DNA from: Isoetes taiwanensis
Taxonomy: Eukaryota; Streptophyta; Lycopodiopsida; Isoetales; Isoetaceae
Length of the DNA: 64,000 nucleotides
Reading direction: 5' to 3'
Assembly (NCBI GenBank): GCA_021234155.1
Contig: JAJEKV010000039.1
Span: forward strand, 10,243,077-10,307,076
Both the position numbers and the translations under genes were made by a program. Positions 20,640 through 31,112 of the stretch are shown one piece after another; the first letter of the stretch is position 1; every line of letters starts with the position of its first letter. The notes under the pieces were generated by a model that ran no database searches, was not told where the DNA came from, and worked only from the letters and a program-made list of their open reading frames with translations.

Positions 20640-21234
20640 CTTCTAAGAAGAAAGGAGTATTGCTAGAAAGAAAGATGACATTTATATATAGCAATAATTC
20701 TGGAAAAGCATGTTGAGCGGTTTCTTTTAACCTTTAACCTTTTTTCGCACGGGTTGAGGTTAGCTTCTTGAATAACCTTTTTCGCTTTCCTTTGCATTAC
20801 TTAGATTCCCTGTTGTATCGAAATAGCCCTGCCAAAGCTTACACGTACTATCAGTTCAGTTTTTGGTCACTGTGATAGTTGAAATACACACAGATCCAAT
20901 GTTTTTGGTCAGTCACATCCAATATTGAGTACGTTTCAGCCGCTAGTATGCTTTGCTTTGCTAGTATGCTTTGCATCAGTGCTTACCTGTGGTAATATAA
21001 ATAATATGGAACAATGCTTACATGTGGTAATATAAATAAGGGGAGCTGCAGTCTAAGCGAGCTGATGAAGAAAATCAATAAGGTTGCAACATACTAAGCC
21101 CCAAACAAGAGGTAAATGTTTTGTTTTTCTGGTTTTGTTTTCTCTGATGTTTTGAGATTGAGGGTGGTTGCTTATGCGCATGCATAAAACTTAATAAGTC
21201 GTTGAAGTTTGCCACAGATGATGTTTTTATTTAG
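20640..21234. other. Region upstream of F-box copy 2
   Basis: AT-rich DNA that would contain the promoter of the F-box gene. At 20990-21125 a stretch (GTGGTAATATAAATAAGGGG and the following 100 bases) matches 18160-18260, the point where module 1 lost its F-box. GGTAATATAAATAA is itself duplicated at 20991 and 21027. No gene is seen. Confidence 0.6.
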
Positions 21235-21562
21235 TGTAAAATACGGACAGAAGGATATACTTGGGTCATCACACCCCGAGTAAATACATTTTCATTTACA
21301 ATCTGTGCAATAGTTCATTCATAAGATTCGTATTTTAGGGAAGTGGCGTTTCGTTTAGCAGGCTTGTCCTAAAGGAGGGTCCATCTGTTGTTTCTTTTGC
21401 ATGACTGCTCAGTTTAAAGCATTACAGAGATATCAATCCCCAAAAGAGCTTTCCAATTAGTAGGACTTCAGTTGCATTAGCAGGTTTCATTTGTTCTAAG
21501 GCCTAACAACAAGAACAAAAATCAAGGGCTATTGCCAAGCTAGTTACCTGACTATCATCGTC

Positions 21563-22190
21563 CTCCCTCCCTCCGCCTCCGCCTGGCGCCTGGCGCCTGG
21601 CGCCTGCCTGAGGCGCTGCCTGAGGCCTGCCCGAGCGGATGCAGTGATGGATGGCGTTGGAGCAGCGGCAGTGAAGGATGGCGCCCCTGTGTGTGCCTGA
21701 GTGGATGTCCGCCTGCGCGCATACCTGGGGGTGCTGGCGCCTTGGCGCAGGGCTGGTGGATGGGTGAGGAGGCACCTCCGATGGGCGATTTCCCTGAGCG
21801 GTTTTTCTGAGCGCCGCCTTCCCTGCGTGTCTGGGCGATTGGCGTTGGGGGCGTCTGTTTTCCAGCACCCAGTTGTGAAGAGGTTACGGTTCGGAGTTGC
21901 TTGGTGAAGCTTTGCCTGCTGGAGGTATGAAGGTATGCTTGTTGCTTGTGCAACAACATGGATTTTTGGATCGGTGAGCAGCCATAGTCATCCTGGCAAC
22001 GGTTTTCTCCCAGGTGGTTTTTAATCCGGGTCATGATGGTTGTGTTCTAGCTCACGTTGTGCTTTGGTTTAAGGGCTTCGGCCCATGTTCTTGTTTGGAC
22101 TTCGGTCCAGGACTTCGGTCCCTTATGTACTTGGTCCCATAACCCGATTGGGTTCCGTGGACGTTAAAAATTTTTCCTTCCTTCCTTCCT
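21563..22190 (+). mobile_element. Non-autonomous retroposon with LINE-type 3' end and (TTCC)n tail
   Basis: This 628-base GC-rich insertion begins with CCTGGCG-type repeats and ends GGTCCCATAACCCGATTGGG, then TTCCGTGGACGTTAAAAATT, then (TTCC)n. The last 60 bases match the ends of the LINEs in this window, so it was probably mobilised by LINE machinery (a truncated LINE or a SINE). The left arm at about 1682 shows the uninterrupted target. No clear target duplication can be assigned. Confidence 0.7.
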
Positions 22191-22604
22191 ATTATGCATA
22201 AATTCCAGAGTACCTTGGGACACTAATATGTCTTATGCGGCTCAAGATACATTAGATAAAAATCTTTTCAAGCAGCAAAAAAGTGCTGGAAGCAATTTAG
22301 AGAATGTGGCACTATGATTTTTCTTTCCAGGAGCTTGCATTTGTTCTGAAATGGTGACGATATAAATTCAGAGAAAGCATGATTTGTAATGGTCTCCTTT
22401 TTAGTGTATCTTAGACATGAAACGGAAGATGAGGTTTGTATAATCTTGTGGAGACTCAATCTCAGTTGGCAAGCTTTGGCACAAGTTAAGCTTCCATCAT
22501 ATATATTCTCGACTCTCCCGATGGGCCTGAAAGAATGTGCAGACAGAGGCATCTACCAATGCCCATCATTTTTTTCTGTCTATGATGTCTTTATCAGGAG
22601 GTGA

Positions 22605-22800
22605 CTTGGCAGCTTCAACAATGGCATTGGGCAATCCAGCTTATATACCTCATGGCCTGTCTTCCTTCTATTTAGCTTACTGGTTATTTTGGGCTATGAT
22701 AAATGTTGAGCAGTACAAAAACTTTTGTTTCCCGTCTCTTCAATTAGAAGAGGGCAACTTTTCAGAAGTTATAAAGGATGCATTACATTTGCATGCTTAA
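22605..22800 (+). pseudogene. Conserved exon-like ORF, copy 2 (unknown family)
   Basis: After a TTTATCAG acceptor-like site the frame reads GDLAASTMALGNPAYIPHGL, then SFYLAYWLFWAMINVEQY, and ends EEGNFSEVIKDALHLHA at a stop. It has four more residues than copy 1. The hydrophobic stretch could be one membrane segment. The family is not recognised. It may be the 3' exon of a gene whose other exons are outside the duplicated piece. Confidence 0.35.
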
Positions 22801-22886
22801 GCAGAAGCATACAACCTAAAGATGGAAAGCAGAGGATCAAAATTCCGTTTTTTCTTATAAGTACAGCCAGCTGCCATAACATCTCT

Positions 22887-22962
22887 TAAACCCATAACCC
22901 ATAACCCATAACCCGTTGGGTTCCCGTGGACGTAAAAATTCTTATCTTATCTTATCTTATCT
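22887..22962 (+). mobile_element. 76-base LINE 3'-end insertion with (TTATC)n tail
   Basis: It consists of CCCATAA repeats, then CCCGTTGGGTTCCCGTGGAC, then GTAAAAATTC and (TTATC)n. The left arm at about 1026 shows the empty site (TAACTTCTCTTTGGCACC when read in this orientation). The insertion lies between ATCTCT and TTGGCACC. Confidence 0.8.
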
Positions 22963-23699
22963 TTGGCACCTTCTCTCCAACATAAGTGTACCAGTATATT
23001 AAGTAAAGGATTGTGGCCAGGTTCGACAAGAAGTCAATGCTTGGTATTGAATTTCTGGCAAAGTAGGAGACAATTCAATGCAAGCCGGAAATATTCTTAA
23101 GATTCTGGTGCTGATCAACTAGGTTTGAGTGCTCAATCTTGATAGAACATGTGAAATGCAATAGTAATTCTAAGAAAAATGTCCACATGGCCAAGGCATC
23201 CTGCTTGGCTAAACAAATATGTTGTGCACATCATGCGCGCCCCAAGATACCACGTTTTTGTATGGGCCACTTGTATACAATGCTACAAACTTATTTGTCA
23301 TTGCATCCAATGGATTGCTAGAGAAAGGAACTTTGATGTGAGGATGCGTAGAGTGTTATTAGGACTGGGAATCTTGTCACTGTCTTAGAAAATAAACATT
23401 GTGCGAAACAAGTACTTGATTTGTTGTGACATGTTTGCATTTGAGATTGATAATTAGAATTTAGCTTAGTGTTAAGCAAATTTATGCTCCATCTGCATTC
23501 TTGTGACTTCGATTTCCTTATAGTTAGCTTCAGTTTCACATTGGTTATGTTACATTTATCTGATGCTACTAAGCCCAATATGTTTTCTTTAGCACAGTTG
23601 GAGGGATATTTACCACTCCAACAAAGAGCGCTCGTGCAAGAAGAGCTACTTTGAATGTTGTATTACTTGCTGAAATAGGATGGAAAAGTAGCCTTTTTA

Positions 23700-24970
23700 A
23701 TAAATGGAAGGAAAGCTATGGTTCTTGTCAAATATCTACAAATGTTAAATTAACTGAACATGCAACTAGAACCATGTTAAACTAGTTGAGATGTTAAATT
23801 AGTTGGGCATGCAACCAGCCATCTTTATGTCTATTCTATGATCGCCAGGCAACCACCACCTTGTTAGTAGCACATGCCTTGTTAGCAAACATTATGTTGA
23901 TGAAAAAATATGCATTTAAATGTAGTCTTTTAAGGTTCACGTAAGCGAATATTTTTCATTTAAATGTCGTCTTCTAAAGTTCACGTAAGGGGAAGCTTTA
24001 AGTTTTATGTTAGCTACCTAGTAGTCGCAGGTGAAAAACTTATTGGCATCAATCGTTTGGGATATTATGTGCCTAAATAATCGCATGGTTTACTATCCGA
24101 CATACATGTAAAAGGAAATTCCCTAAATGTGATGCTTCTAGGTATGATAATGATCCCAAGGGATCGACCATAATAATAAAAGGTGTTTTGCTATTTCCAC
24201 TCATCCTTCGCATAAAACTATTGTTCGGATGCAAATCTTTAGCTTCACTCATGGGTTGGTGTGCCATTAATGCATTGAGTGACAACGTTCTTCGTGTGGC
24301 TAGTGGTTGCAAGCAATGGAAGCACATTAACGAAACAAGGTCCGAATTCAGAGGGAGCCACGAAATCTTAGGTTTGGCAATGGATGAGATTAGTCTCGAT
24401 GGACGTCAGCGGCCAGTGGTATTAGTCAACTATAATGTAACTCCCATGGCTACTTATGAAGCTTATTTTTTTAAGAGTAGTACTACTAGTACCAAAACTG
24501 AAGCCGAAATCCCTAGGGTCCTTATGTTGGTTATATAAAAGCTGCTTTAGAATGCAAGATTATATTGGAAAAAATTGAGTCTGCACTATCTTATGGCAGT
24601 TCAAAGACACATCAAGGTAAACTTTGATGTGGAAATTGAAGCCCTTTAGCATGCTACAGATATGTTGTAGCGTGTGATGTGTCAACCATGCCTTTTGGGT
24701 GGATTAGTTGGCTCTAGAATTCCACAAATATAGAGTTTGAGCCACTATATTTGCTCAAATTCAACAGGCCTTGCATTCTTTCTCTTTTTGTTGCAATGAC
24801 AGAATAGTTTTTAGTTTTGAAGAAGGCTTGAAGTTATAGTAACATCTTAACTTTCATGCAAGGACTAGGTCCCTTGAGGGCATAATGACATGTCTGGTAA
24901 TTATAAGCACAATTTCATTAAAATGGGAAATTTCGTGAATCCAACTAGGGACGAAATTGTTTTTAAGACA
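23700..24970. other. AT-rich intergenic stretch
   Basis: A 50-base tandem duplication (ATGTAGTCTTTTAAGGTTCACG and ATGTCGTCTTCTAAAGTTCACG units) lies at 23915-23995. One 116-codon plus-strand frame (24188-24538) is open, but I recognise no domain in it and its composition is like the surrounding DNA. No other gene is seen. Confidence 0.45.
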
Positions 24971-24977
24971 TTTTTAA

Positions 24978-25033
24978 GAATAGAATAGAATAGAATAGAA
25001 TAGAATAGAATAGAATAGAATAGAATAGAATAG
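24978..25033 (-). repeat. LINE tail, (TAGAA)n
   Basis: About eleven TAGAA units on the plus strand, which is (TATTC)n in LINE orientation, directly follow the LINE 3' end GTGGACGCTAAAAACC. This is a short-tandem-repeat tail in place of poly(A). Confidence 0.85.
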
Positions 25034-25430
25034 GTTTTTAGCGTCCACGGAGACCAATTGGCCTATGGGACCCAAACAAAAAAGAGAGCAGCAAGCATAT
25101 TACTGACAGGATTAAAAAACCCCCGCCCCGAAGGGTTTTCGAGGGAAAAACCTTAGCAGTAATAAGCCTGCTGGCACACTATACAATTGCATAGGACAGT
25201 TCAATACCGTCCCGTAGGACACAAACGAGTCCGTGCATCCATAACCTCCTGGAGGTATGACCCCAACAAACCCGGCCGCGTGTAATAAGCGATGCAACGG
25301 GTGGCGGGGCACTAATGTCGAACATATCGCTCTCTGGGATATGGGCAAATCTTTGGGCGGTCACGGAGGGCATGACATTCATCCTCAATCGCTACCTGGT
25401 GGCAACACGGCAAAGCCTTTGCTCCGTGCT

Positions 25431-26300
25431 TCACGAGCCCAGCGCCACTGTTTTCAATCGAGGCGATGTGCCCCGTCGCGAATGGAAGCTATAAGCCTGC
25501 GTTTCTTCATGGGTAGCTGGGTGTACAAACTCGGTGGGGGCCTCTTGTGAGCCTAGGATTGACTTGCTGGCGATAGTGTGACTTAACATGTGTCGAGCCC
25601 TCTGCATCCCACGACTTGCGAAGGAAAGTAGCATCAAGGTATAGTTTAAGTGCCTCGCGATCTTTCTTTGTCGACACTGGACACATCTGTTTACTGCACC
25701 CCCAGTGAGAACCCGGGCACGCTTGTCTTTCAGAGGGAGTTTGGCGTTGAGGGACCCATTGCCGTGGCCAAAGCAAAGGCGGAACAAGCGTGTATCAGCC
25801 ATAGCGACCACCTTTTGGAAGTAAAGCGATATGGCGTTCCAATGCAGCCCGTTGAAGGGGTAGAAAGCTGTCTCTTGGGTAGGATGCAGTGCGGGCGTGG
25901 ACTTCACCCGGGGCCCGTGCCAAGAAGGGCTTTCTGCACTTTGCGAGGTCATTCCGGTGTTGAGGGATATCACCCGACCCCAAACCGCCCCATACAAAGG
26001 GGCGGCTCAACTAAGGCCGAAACAAATGTATTTGGTGACCCCGGGCATACAACTCTGCCTTGTGGGCATTTGTTACGCATGGCATATAGTGCTTTCAACC
26101 CTTGGTGACCCGCAACCCGATAGCCGCATCCCAATGGGTGGTAGTTGAGAACTCAATCCCCAAGTACTTGTAGGTCGGACCACCTCTACCTCTTGCTTTT
26201 GGTAAGTGAATATGGGAAGCCTTGGCCGCCGGGATGATGCAACTAGCGGCACACCCTAGTTTTGGCCAAGTTAACTTCGCATGCGATTGAATTGGCAAAA
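25431..26300 (-). pseudogene. LINE ORF2 C-terminal region
   Basis: Minus-strand frames include TYKYLGIEFSTTTHWDAAI near 26150, the segment that follows the RT thumb in plant LINEs. A cysteine-containing segment (RCVQCRQRK) near 25685 may be a remnant of the C-terminal CCHC motif. Several shifts break it. Confidence 0.55.
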
Positions 26301-26860
26301 GGTGTCAAGAGCATCGGTGGCGTTGCATGTCCTGCGGAGTATAGGCCATGAGGTTGACATCGTCGGCATATATGAGTTGCGGGATTGTGTGATGCATGAT
26401 ATGTGCGCCGCACCTCCATGCTCGAGAGCCAATCTTCAAGCCCGATCAATGTACTGAGGCCAAAGGTGTGTGGGGAGAGGGGGCAACCCCGGCGCACTCA
26501 ATGCTACGGTCACCTGTGCGGCTGATGTGATACGGCACGAGCATGCCCCATTACAACCTATATCTTGCATTACGCAAGTCGGGGGTCCCCGGTGCCATAA
26601 TCTGTCCCATAGCTTATTGCGGGTGCGTGTGTCGAATGCCTTTGCAAAATCCACGAAACAACGATCATGAGGTTCTGCGGCGATTCTGCTATCTTCAATC
26701 AATGTCTTGTGAGTGAAGATATGATCAATGGTGGAATATGCGGGCGAAAACCTGCACGTGTAGAGCTTCGCACCTCCGTTTCCCTCTGCCCATATTGTGG
26801 CCCCATTTTGCTCAAGGATGCCGACCAGCAGTTTTGCAAAGAGAGAGCTGACCATAATAG
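26300..26860 (-). pseudogene. LINE reverse transcriptase
   Basis: On the minus strand CFVDFAKAFDT (motif A) lies near 26640. RRGCPLSPHTFGL (motif B) lies near 26480. A YADDVNLMAY-type motif C lies near 26360 in a shifted frame. The order fits an RT domain read right to left. Confidence 0.85.
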
Positions 26861-27371
26861 TATGCGGTAGTTGGCGGACATTGAGGGTCCCCTGCTTTGT
26901 ATATGGGCACTACTCTACTAGTGGTCCATTGCGTAGGGAAGCCTTCTCGCCAATGCTTTATTGAACAATGCCGTGGAGAACGGGCACCGGTGGAGGCTTG
27001 ACCCATTTTAAGCTCTGCGCATGCCATCTAAATCTGGCTGCCTTCCCATTAGCTGGCGGCAGTAGGCCCATGATGACATCCCCTCGTGATAACCCGAGCC
27101 ATGCCTATCTGTGGAGGGATGGTGCGGCCCTTGGCCGGGTCATCACGGTATTTGCAAATCTTGTACCCATTGCTCGAGGTGATGTTCCCCGTGGGCTGTG
27201 CGGGCTTGCTCAAGACCCTTCTCGAATGTCTGGGGTGCGGTCCAGGGAGACCAAACATCATTTCTGATGCTGCGAGGTATCGGCCTTCTTGTTCTTGAGA
27301 AAGGAGCGGTATTGACGGGACGTGGGCGAGAGATGGGATCGATGACTGACTTGCCGGGTGTGCGTTTGAGC

Positions 27372-28440
27372 TCAGACACTCATCATCAAACCATCTGTTG
27401 CGGGGAAGGTGGTGGTGTCCGAGGCTTGCCGTGGCGGCCTCTCCCAAAGCATCTTCTGCGGCCGTCCGAAGCGGTCAGTGGAATTTGTGATTGTTCTTGA
27501 AGTGTGGGGAGTTGCGGCAGTCCCGCCGAGATCATGCTCAAGCGGTGGGCATAGGTCCCCTGCGGTCGTAGTCCAGCGCAGGTGGGGCCCGGTGTGTTGA
27601 GGCGTGTAGGTGCAGGGAGCTTCCCACCGGAGATGCATGAGCGAGGGCGGTGGTGAGTCTACTTCCTGCGTCGAGTGTACGTCCCCGATGGAAAAATGAG
27701 TAACAGTGCAGACCCGTTCCTCAACCGGCCAGATAATCCACCACACTGGAGCCGCCCCTTGGTTCTCCTGTCTACAAGTGCAGCGGTGGAAGATGGCCAT
27801 TGCACAAACCCATTCTGATAACCGGTCAAAGATACTATCCGGAAGCGACAAGCGCACGCCATAAGCCGAAATATGGTCATCATCGATATCCTTGACCAAG
27901 CCACCTCTGCGGGGTTCAAGCGCAAGGCGTCCCGCCGGGGGCTCAAATTTCGGAACACCTTTCGGCTCTGTGCGTGCATTAAAGTCGCCAAGCAACATAA
28001 CCACCTTAAGCTGTTTGTCTTTGGCGTATGTCATCATATAGATCGACATAAGGCTCCAATCGATCCACATCATGAGAATGAGTGTTATAAAAGTTGCTCT
28101 CGGCATGTGGAAAGTAGCATCTTTGCTATGAGGAGAGTGTCGCCTTGTCATCTTTGCCGCGGCGCACCCACAAGTAGCGATTGTACACAATGCGTTTTGT
28201 GCAACAAGGCCCGAGTGCCTCAAGGTTGCCGCGGTAGTAGCGGGCAACCCGCCATGCCCTCGCTTGCTGTGCACTCATTGAAACAGAAATGCAGAGATAG
28301 CTTTGGGAGGTCACGGTAGTTGCGTGCCCCTGCATGCTCCCATGTTTCCATGAGGAAAATGAGATCCATATCCGGTGCAATAGAGTTGAGACTCTCGCCT
28401 TTCTGCCAGGGGAAGCCCCGACAGTTCCAAGACACCATCC
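27372..28440 (-). pseudogene. LINE endonuclease domain
   Basis: The minus strand begins MVSWNCRGFPWQKGESLNSI at 28438, the first endonuclease motif (WNCRG). LIFLMETWEHAG (catalytic-type glutamate) follows. After a shift comes KQLKVVMLLGDFNARTEP (the GDFNA motif) near 28000. It makes the target nick for target-primed reverse transcription in functional relatives. Confidence 0.85.
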
Positions 28441-28689
28441 GGAGGCACAGTTCCTATTTGCTGGCATTCGATGTGGACGCTCGATGATCTGCCCGGTTGC
28501 GGGGCAGCGATTATCGCGGCGCTGGCAGCGATCGGGCTGGCGGGGAGGCGAGGAGGTGCGTAGGGGGGGTGCTTGGGCCAGCGGCGGAGCGGCAGCGGCG
28601 GCGGCGCATTACCTCGGCTACCGGTGGCGCCCGGCACTGAAAATCACGAAGCTTGCCCCGGACAAGGACTAACACAAACAGAGAAGGCG

Positions 28690-29215
28690 ACAGATCCCGC
28701 GCATTTTGAGCATGCTAGGATCTGGGACACCTTATTGGCGTTTTATACGATAATGTGGTGCCATTTAGCATTTATTCATACATATTTTGGCCAAATTTGG
28801 CGTCATTAATATCAGAGGAAAAAAAAAACAGCACAGAAAAAAAAAAACTGCAACTTAAGTTGGTAGGATTTACCTATTTTACACAAAGAGGGGCATTATT
28901 AACTTCTCAAATTGACAAACTTAAAGACACGAGGGAAATTTGTTTATGAATCAGCACATGAATGTTGGCTTGTTAAAAAAATTTTTTTTATGAAATTTGT
29001 TGCTGAATTGAATTACCGCCATTAGTAGGATCATGCTTTTCTTTGACAACATTCATAAGAAGGTCAAATCCTACCCCACTAAATGCCTCTTCATCAAAGT
29101 TGTAAGCTGCATTTTGAATATCGACGTAACTAAAATCTTCAGTGGTACCAAGCTGGATGAAGTTTTCTCCACGCCAAATCTCCTGGCATACCTGAACATG
29201 CATCCTCAACATGCT
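28690..29215. other. AT-rich stretch with one exon-like minus-strand frame
   Basis: At 28988-29180 the minus strand reads ENFIQLGTTEDFSYVDIQNA then DEEAFSGVGFDLLMNVVKEK and stops after QQQIS. This looks like a terminal exon with a possible acceptor near 29190, but I do not recognise the protein. The rest holds poly(A) runs near 28820 and 28840 and nothing else visible. Confidence 0.35.
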
Positions 29216-29760
29216 TTGAAACTAAAATAAACAATGGCACCTTGAAGATCCATGGTGCCATTTGCACCTGCAGCACCCAAAAACGTTTCCCAAAAAAAAG
29301 ACCAAAAATTATGTTTGATGCATATTGAGGATGCAAATGTCGTGCATCCTTAGCATGGTCTGTTGTACCAAATGCATGCTGAGGATGCAAATGGCGCCAT
29401 GGCGCCAATTGCATTCACTAGCATGCATTTGGTCTGCTATATCAAATGCATGCTGTGGATGCAAATGGCGCCATTGCATCATCAGCATGCTTAGAAATGG
29501 CATTGAGGACTTTGCACCCGCAACGCCCCAAAAAAAAAAAAAATCCTTACATTTGCACCCGCAGCGCCCTTTTTTTTTAAATTAAAAATAAAAAAATAAA
29601 AAAATTGAGCGCCATGACGCCATCTTGTGAATACAAATGGTGCCATGGCGCCATGGCATCCTAAGCATGCATTTGATAAAGCAGACCATGCTAAGGATGC
29701 ATGCCATTTGCATCCTCAATATGCATCAGACAAAGATATATTCAAGAAACTAGTGCTATT
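29216..29760. repeat. Cluster of GGCGCCAT and GCATGC-rich repeats
   Basis: Units such as TTTGCATCCTCAGCATGC and AAATGGCGCCATGGCGCC recur on both strands at least seven times across 545 bases, with two AAAAA-rich GCACCCGCAGCGCCC units near 29513 and 29555. This is a degenerate tandem or inverted repeat cluster without coding potential. Confidence 0.6.
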
Positions 29761-29874
29761 TGACTAGGAAAACTCAAAAATCAAGTAAAAAAAGATCTAC
29801 CTTTGCCTTGGAGACTTGCCTTCATGATTCCTGGTATCTTTAGTGTCTTAGAGTGATGAAAACAAAGGCGCTAA

Positions 29875-30160
29875 GCGCTAGCGCTGGCGCTGGCACTAGG
29901 CGCTAGGCCATCGAGCAGCAGGCGTTGGCGCTAGGTCCAATAGGCCATCTAGCAGCAGGCGTCACTGGCAGTCGAAGCTGGCGCTGGCAGTCGCAGGCGG
30001 CAAGAAGCAGGCGGGATGTAGGCGGCGCTAGGCCATCTAGCAGCAGGTGCTGGCGCTAGGTCCGATAGGCCAGCAGCAGGCGCCACTGGCAGTCGAAGCT
30101 GGCGCTGGCAGTCACAGGCGGCGGGAAGCAGGCGGGATGTAGGTGGCGCTGGTGGGTGGG
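29875..30160. repeat. GC-rich tandem repeat, unit about 120 bases
   Basis: Two long units, each with CACTGGCAGTCGAAGCTGGC then AGCAGGCGGGATGTAGG, lie at about 29935-30050 and 30055-30155. Shorter GCGCTAGGCCATC units precede them. A short AT-rich array with three CCCAAATTTGAAA units follows at 30205-30275. Confidence 0.7.
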
Positions 30161-30608
30161 TATGGCGAAGCTCATGGAAGGTGGGCGTAAATTTAAAAAT
30201 ACCCGCCCAAATTTGAAACCCCTCCGCCCGCCCAAATTTGAAACCCCTCCGCCCACCCAAATTTGAAATTCAAAATTTGAAATCCCAAATTTGTTATTGC
30301 TGCTCCACATATCATTTCTTTAGGCGCTTGTACAGATCCTTCTATAGACGGATGCAGGGTCTTCGATGGTTCCTTATCGATCGGCACTTCTAGGCGGCTT
30401 CTTGCAGTCATTTATTTTCAGGTACATTAGCTGTTTGCACAGGGTTTTTTGGGCGTTTCTCTTTGAGGCGCTGCAATATTCTTACAAGATCCATATACTC
30501 CAGCCGCCGATAGTTTTTTTTACCAAAATGGTGACCACCATACCCATGTAAGTCTTTCTTTATGCATCGTCTTTTTGTTAGAGCCATTCATCACATGTAT
30601 ACCTCCCC

Positions 30609-30689
30609 CCCGGCACCCCCAAAGGAGAATTTGGGGCACCATTTGGAGCCCTCAAATGGCTTCATGGCGCCATTTGGGGGGTGCCAGGA
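30609..30689. repeat. Small inverted repeat
   Basis: GGCACCCCCAAA at the left pairs with TTTGGGGGGTGCC at the right, with further internal complementarity around GGCGCCATTTGG. It could fold into a hairpin of about 80 bases. Confidence 0.5.
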
Positions 30690-30942
30690 GTCCTCATCTT
30701 ATATTATTGGATCAACTATATGGAGCAATTATATAGTACATTCAGGTTCGACATTAGGTTGTGAGTATGTACTTGGTCCAATATAACATAATCAAGTTCA
30801 AATTCTCAAATACAACATACACAGAACCTATGTATTGAATTCTATGTCAATGAATCATAAATTCCTCTATGTTACCCTTGCCCCCCAAGCCATACTGTCT
30901 ATTCTAGCCAACAATGAAACAACTACGTCTTCACAATGTTAC

Positions 30943-30973
30943 TAAGCCCAGCAACGCCGAGCACCATAACTAG
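30943..30973 (+). mobile_element. Helitron-type 3' terminus, plus strand
   Basis: AGCCCAGCAACGCCGAGC (imperfect hairpin), then ACCATAA and CTAG/T. The element body would lie to the left. Confidence 0.5.
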
Positions 30974-30995
30974 TCTTAAGAAACTTTATATTAGA

Positions 30996-31030
30996 CTAGT
31001 AATATTGCCCAGTGCTGCCGGGCTTTAGGC
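30996..31030 (-). mobile_element. Helitron-type 3' terminus, minus strand
   Basis: On the minus strand AAAGCCCGGCAGCACTGGGC, then AATATTA and CTAG/T. The element body lies to the right. This end faces the one at 30973 across 22 bases. Confidence 0.6.
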
Positions 31031-31104
31031 ACAATATGTATGTAGGCGAGGATGTACATGCACCAAAAGAAGCGCCTGTTAATTTGGATGTGGAAGACGT
31101 GATC

Positions 31105-31112
31105 ATTAGGTT
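31105..31112. repeat. 8-bp target duplication ATTAGGTT (left)
   Basis: It is identical to 31776-31783 and directly flanks the CATGGAATAAA inverted repeats. Confidence 0.8.

Larger units (their letters stand above)
21235..23693. repeat. Inverted duplication, right arm
   Basis: Reverse complement of 314-2016, enlarged by two insertions absent from the left arm (21563-22190 and 22887-22962). Apart from these the arms are colinear. Confidence 0.9.
25034..28680 (-). mobile_element. Degenerate LINE, minus strand
   Basis: From 28.7 kb down to 25.0 kb the minus strand carries an apurinic-type endonuclease, an RT and a C-terminal part, all with many shifts. It is GC-rich against AT-rich flanks. It ends in GGTCTCCGTGGACGCTAAAA and a (TATTC)n tail. 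The 5' border is near 28680, judged only by base composition. No target duplication was found. Confidence 0.85.

Noticed and set aside
21503-22034. Pro/Gln-rich minus-strand frames in the 21.6-kb insertion as a gene
   Set aside because: They are antisense to a retroposon ending in a LINE-type tail. The residues reflect repeats at the 5' end.
27049-27447. Minus-strand and plus-strand overlapping frames in the LINE body as separate genes
   Set aside because: They lie between LINE endonuclease and RT and have no independent motif. GC-rich DNA gives long open shadows.
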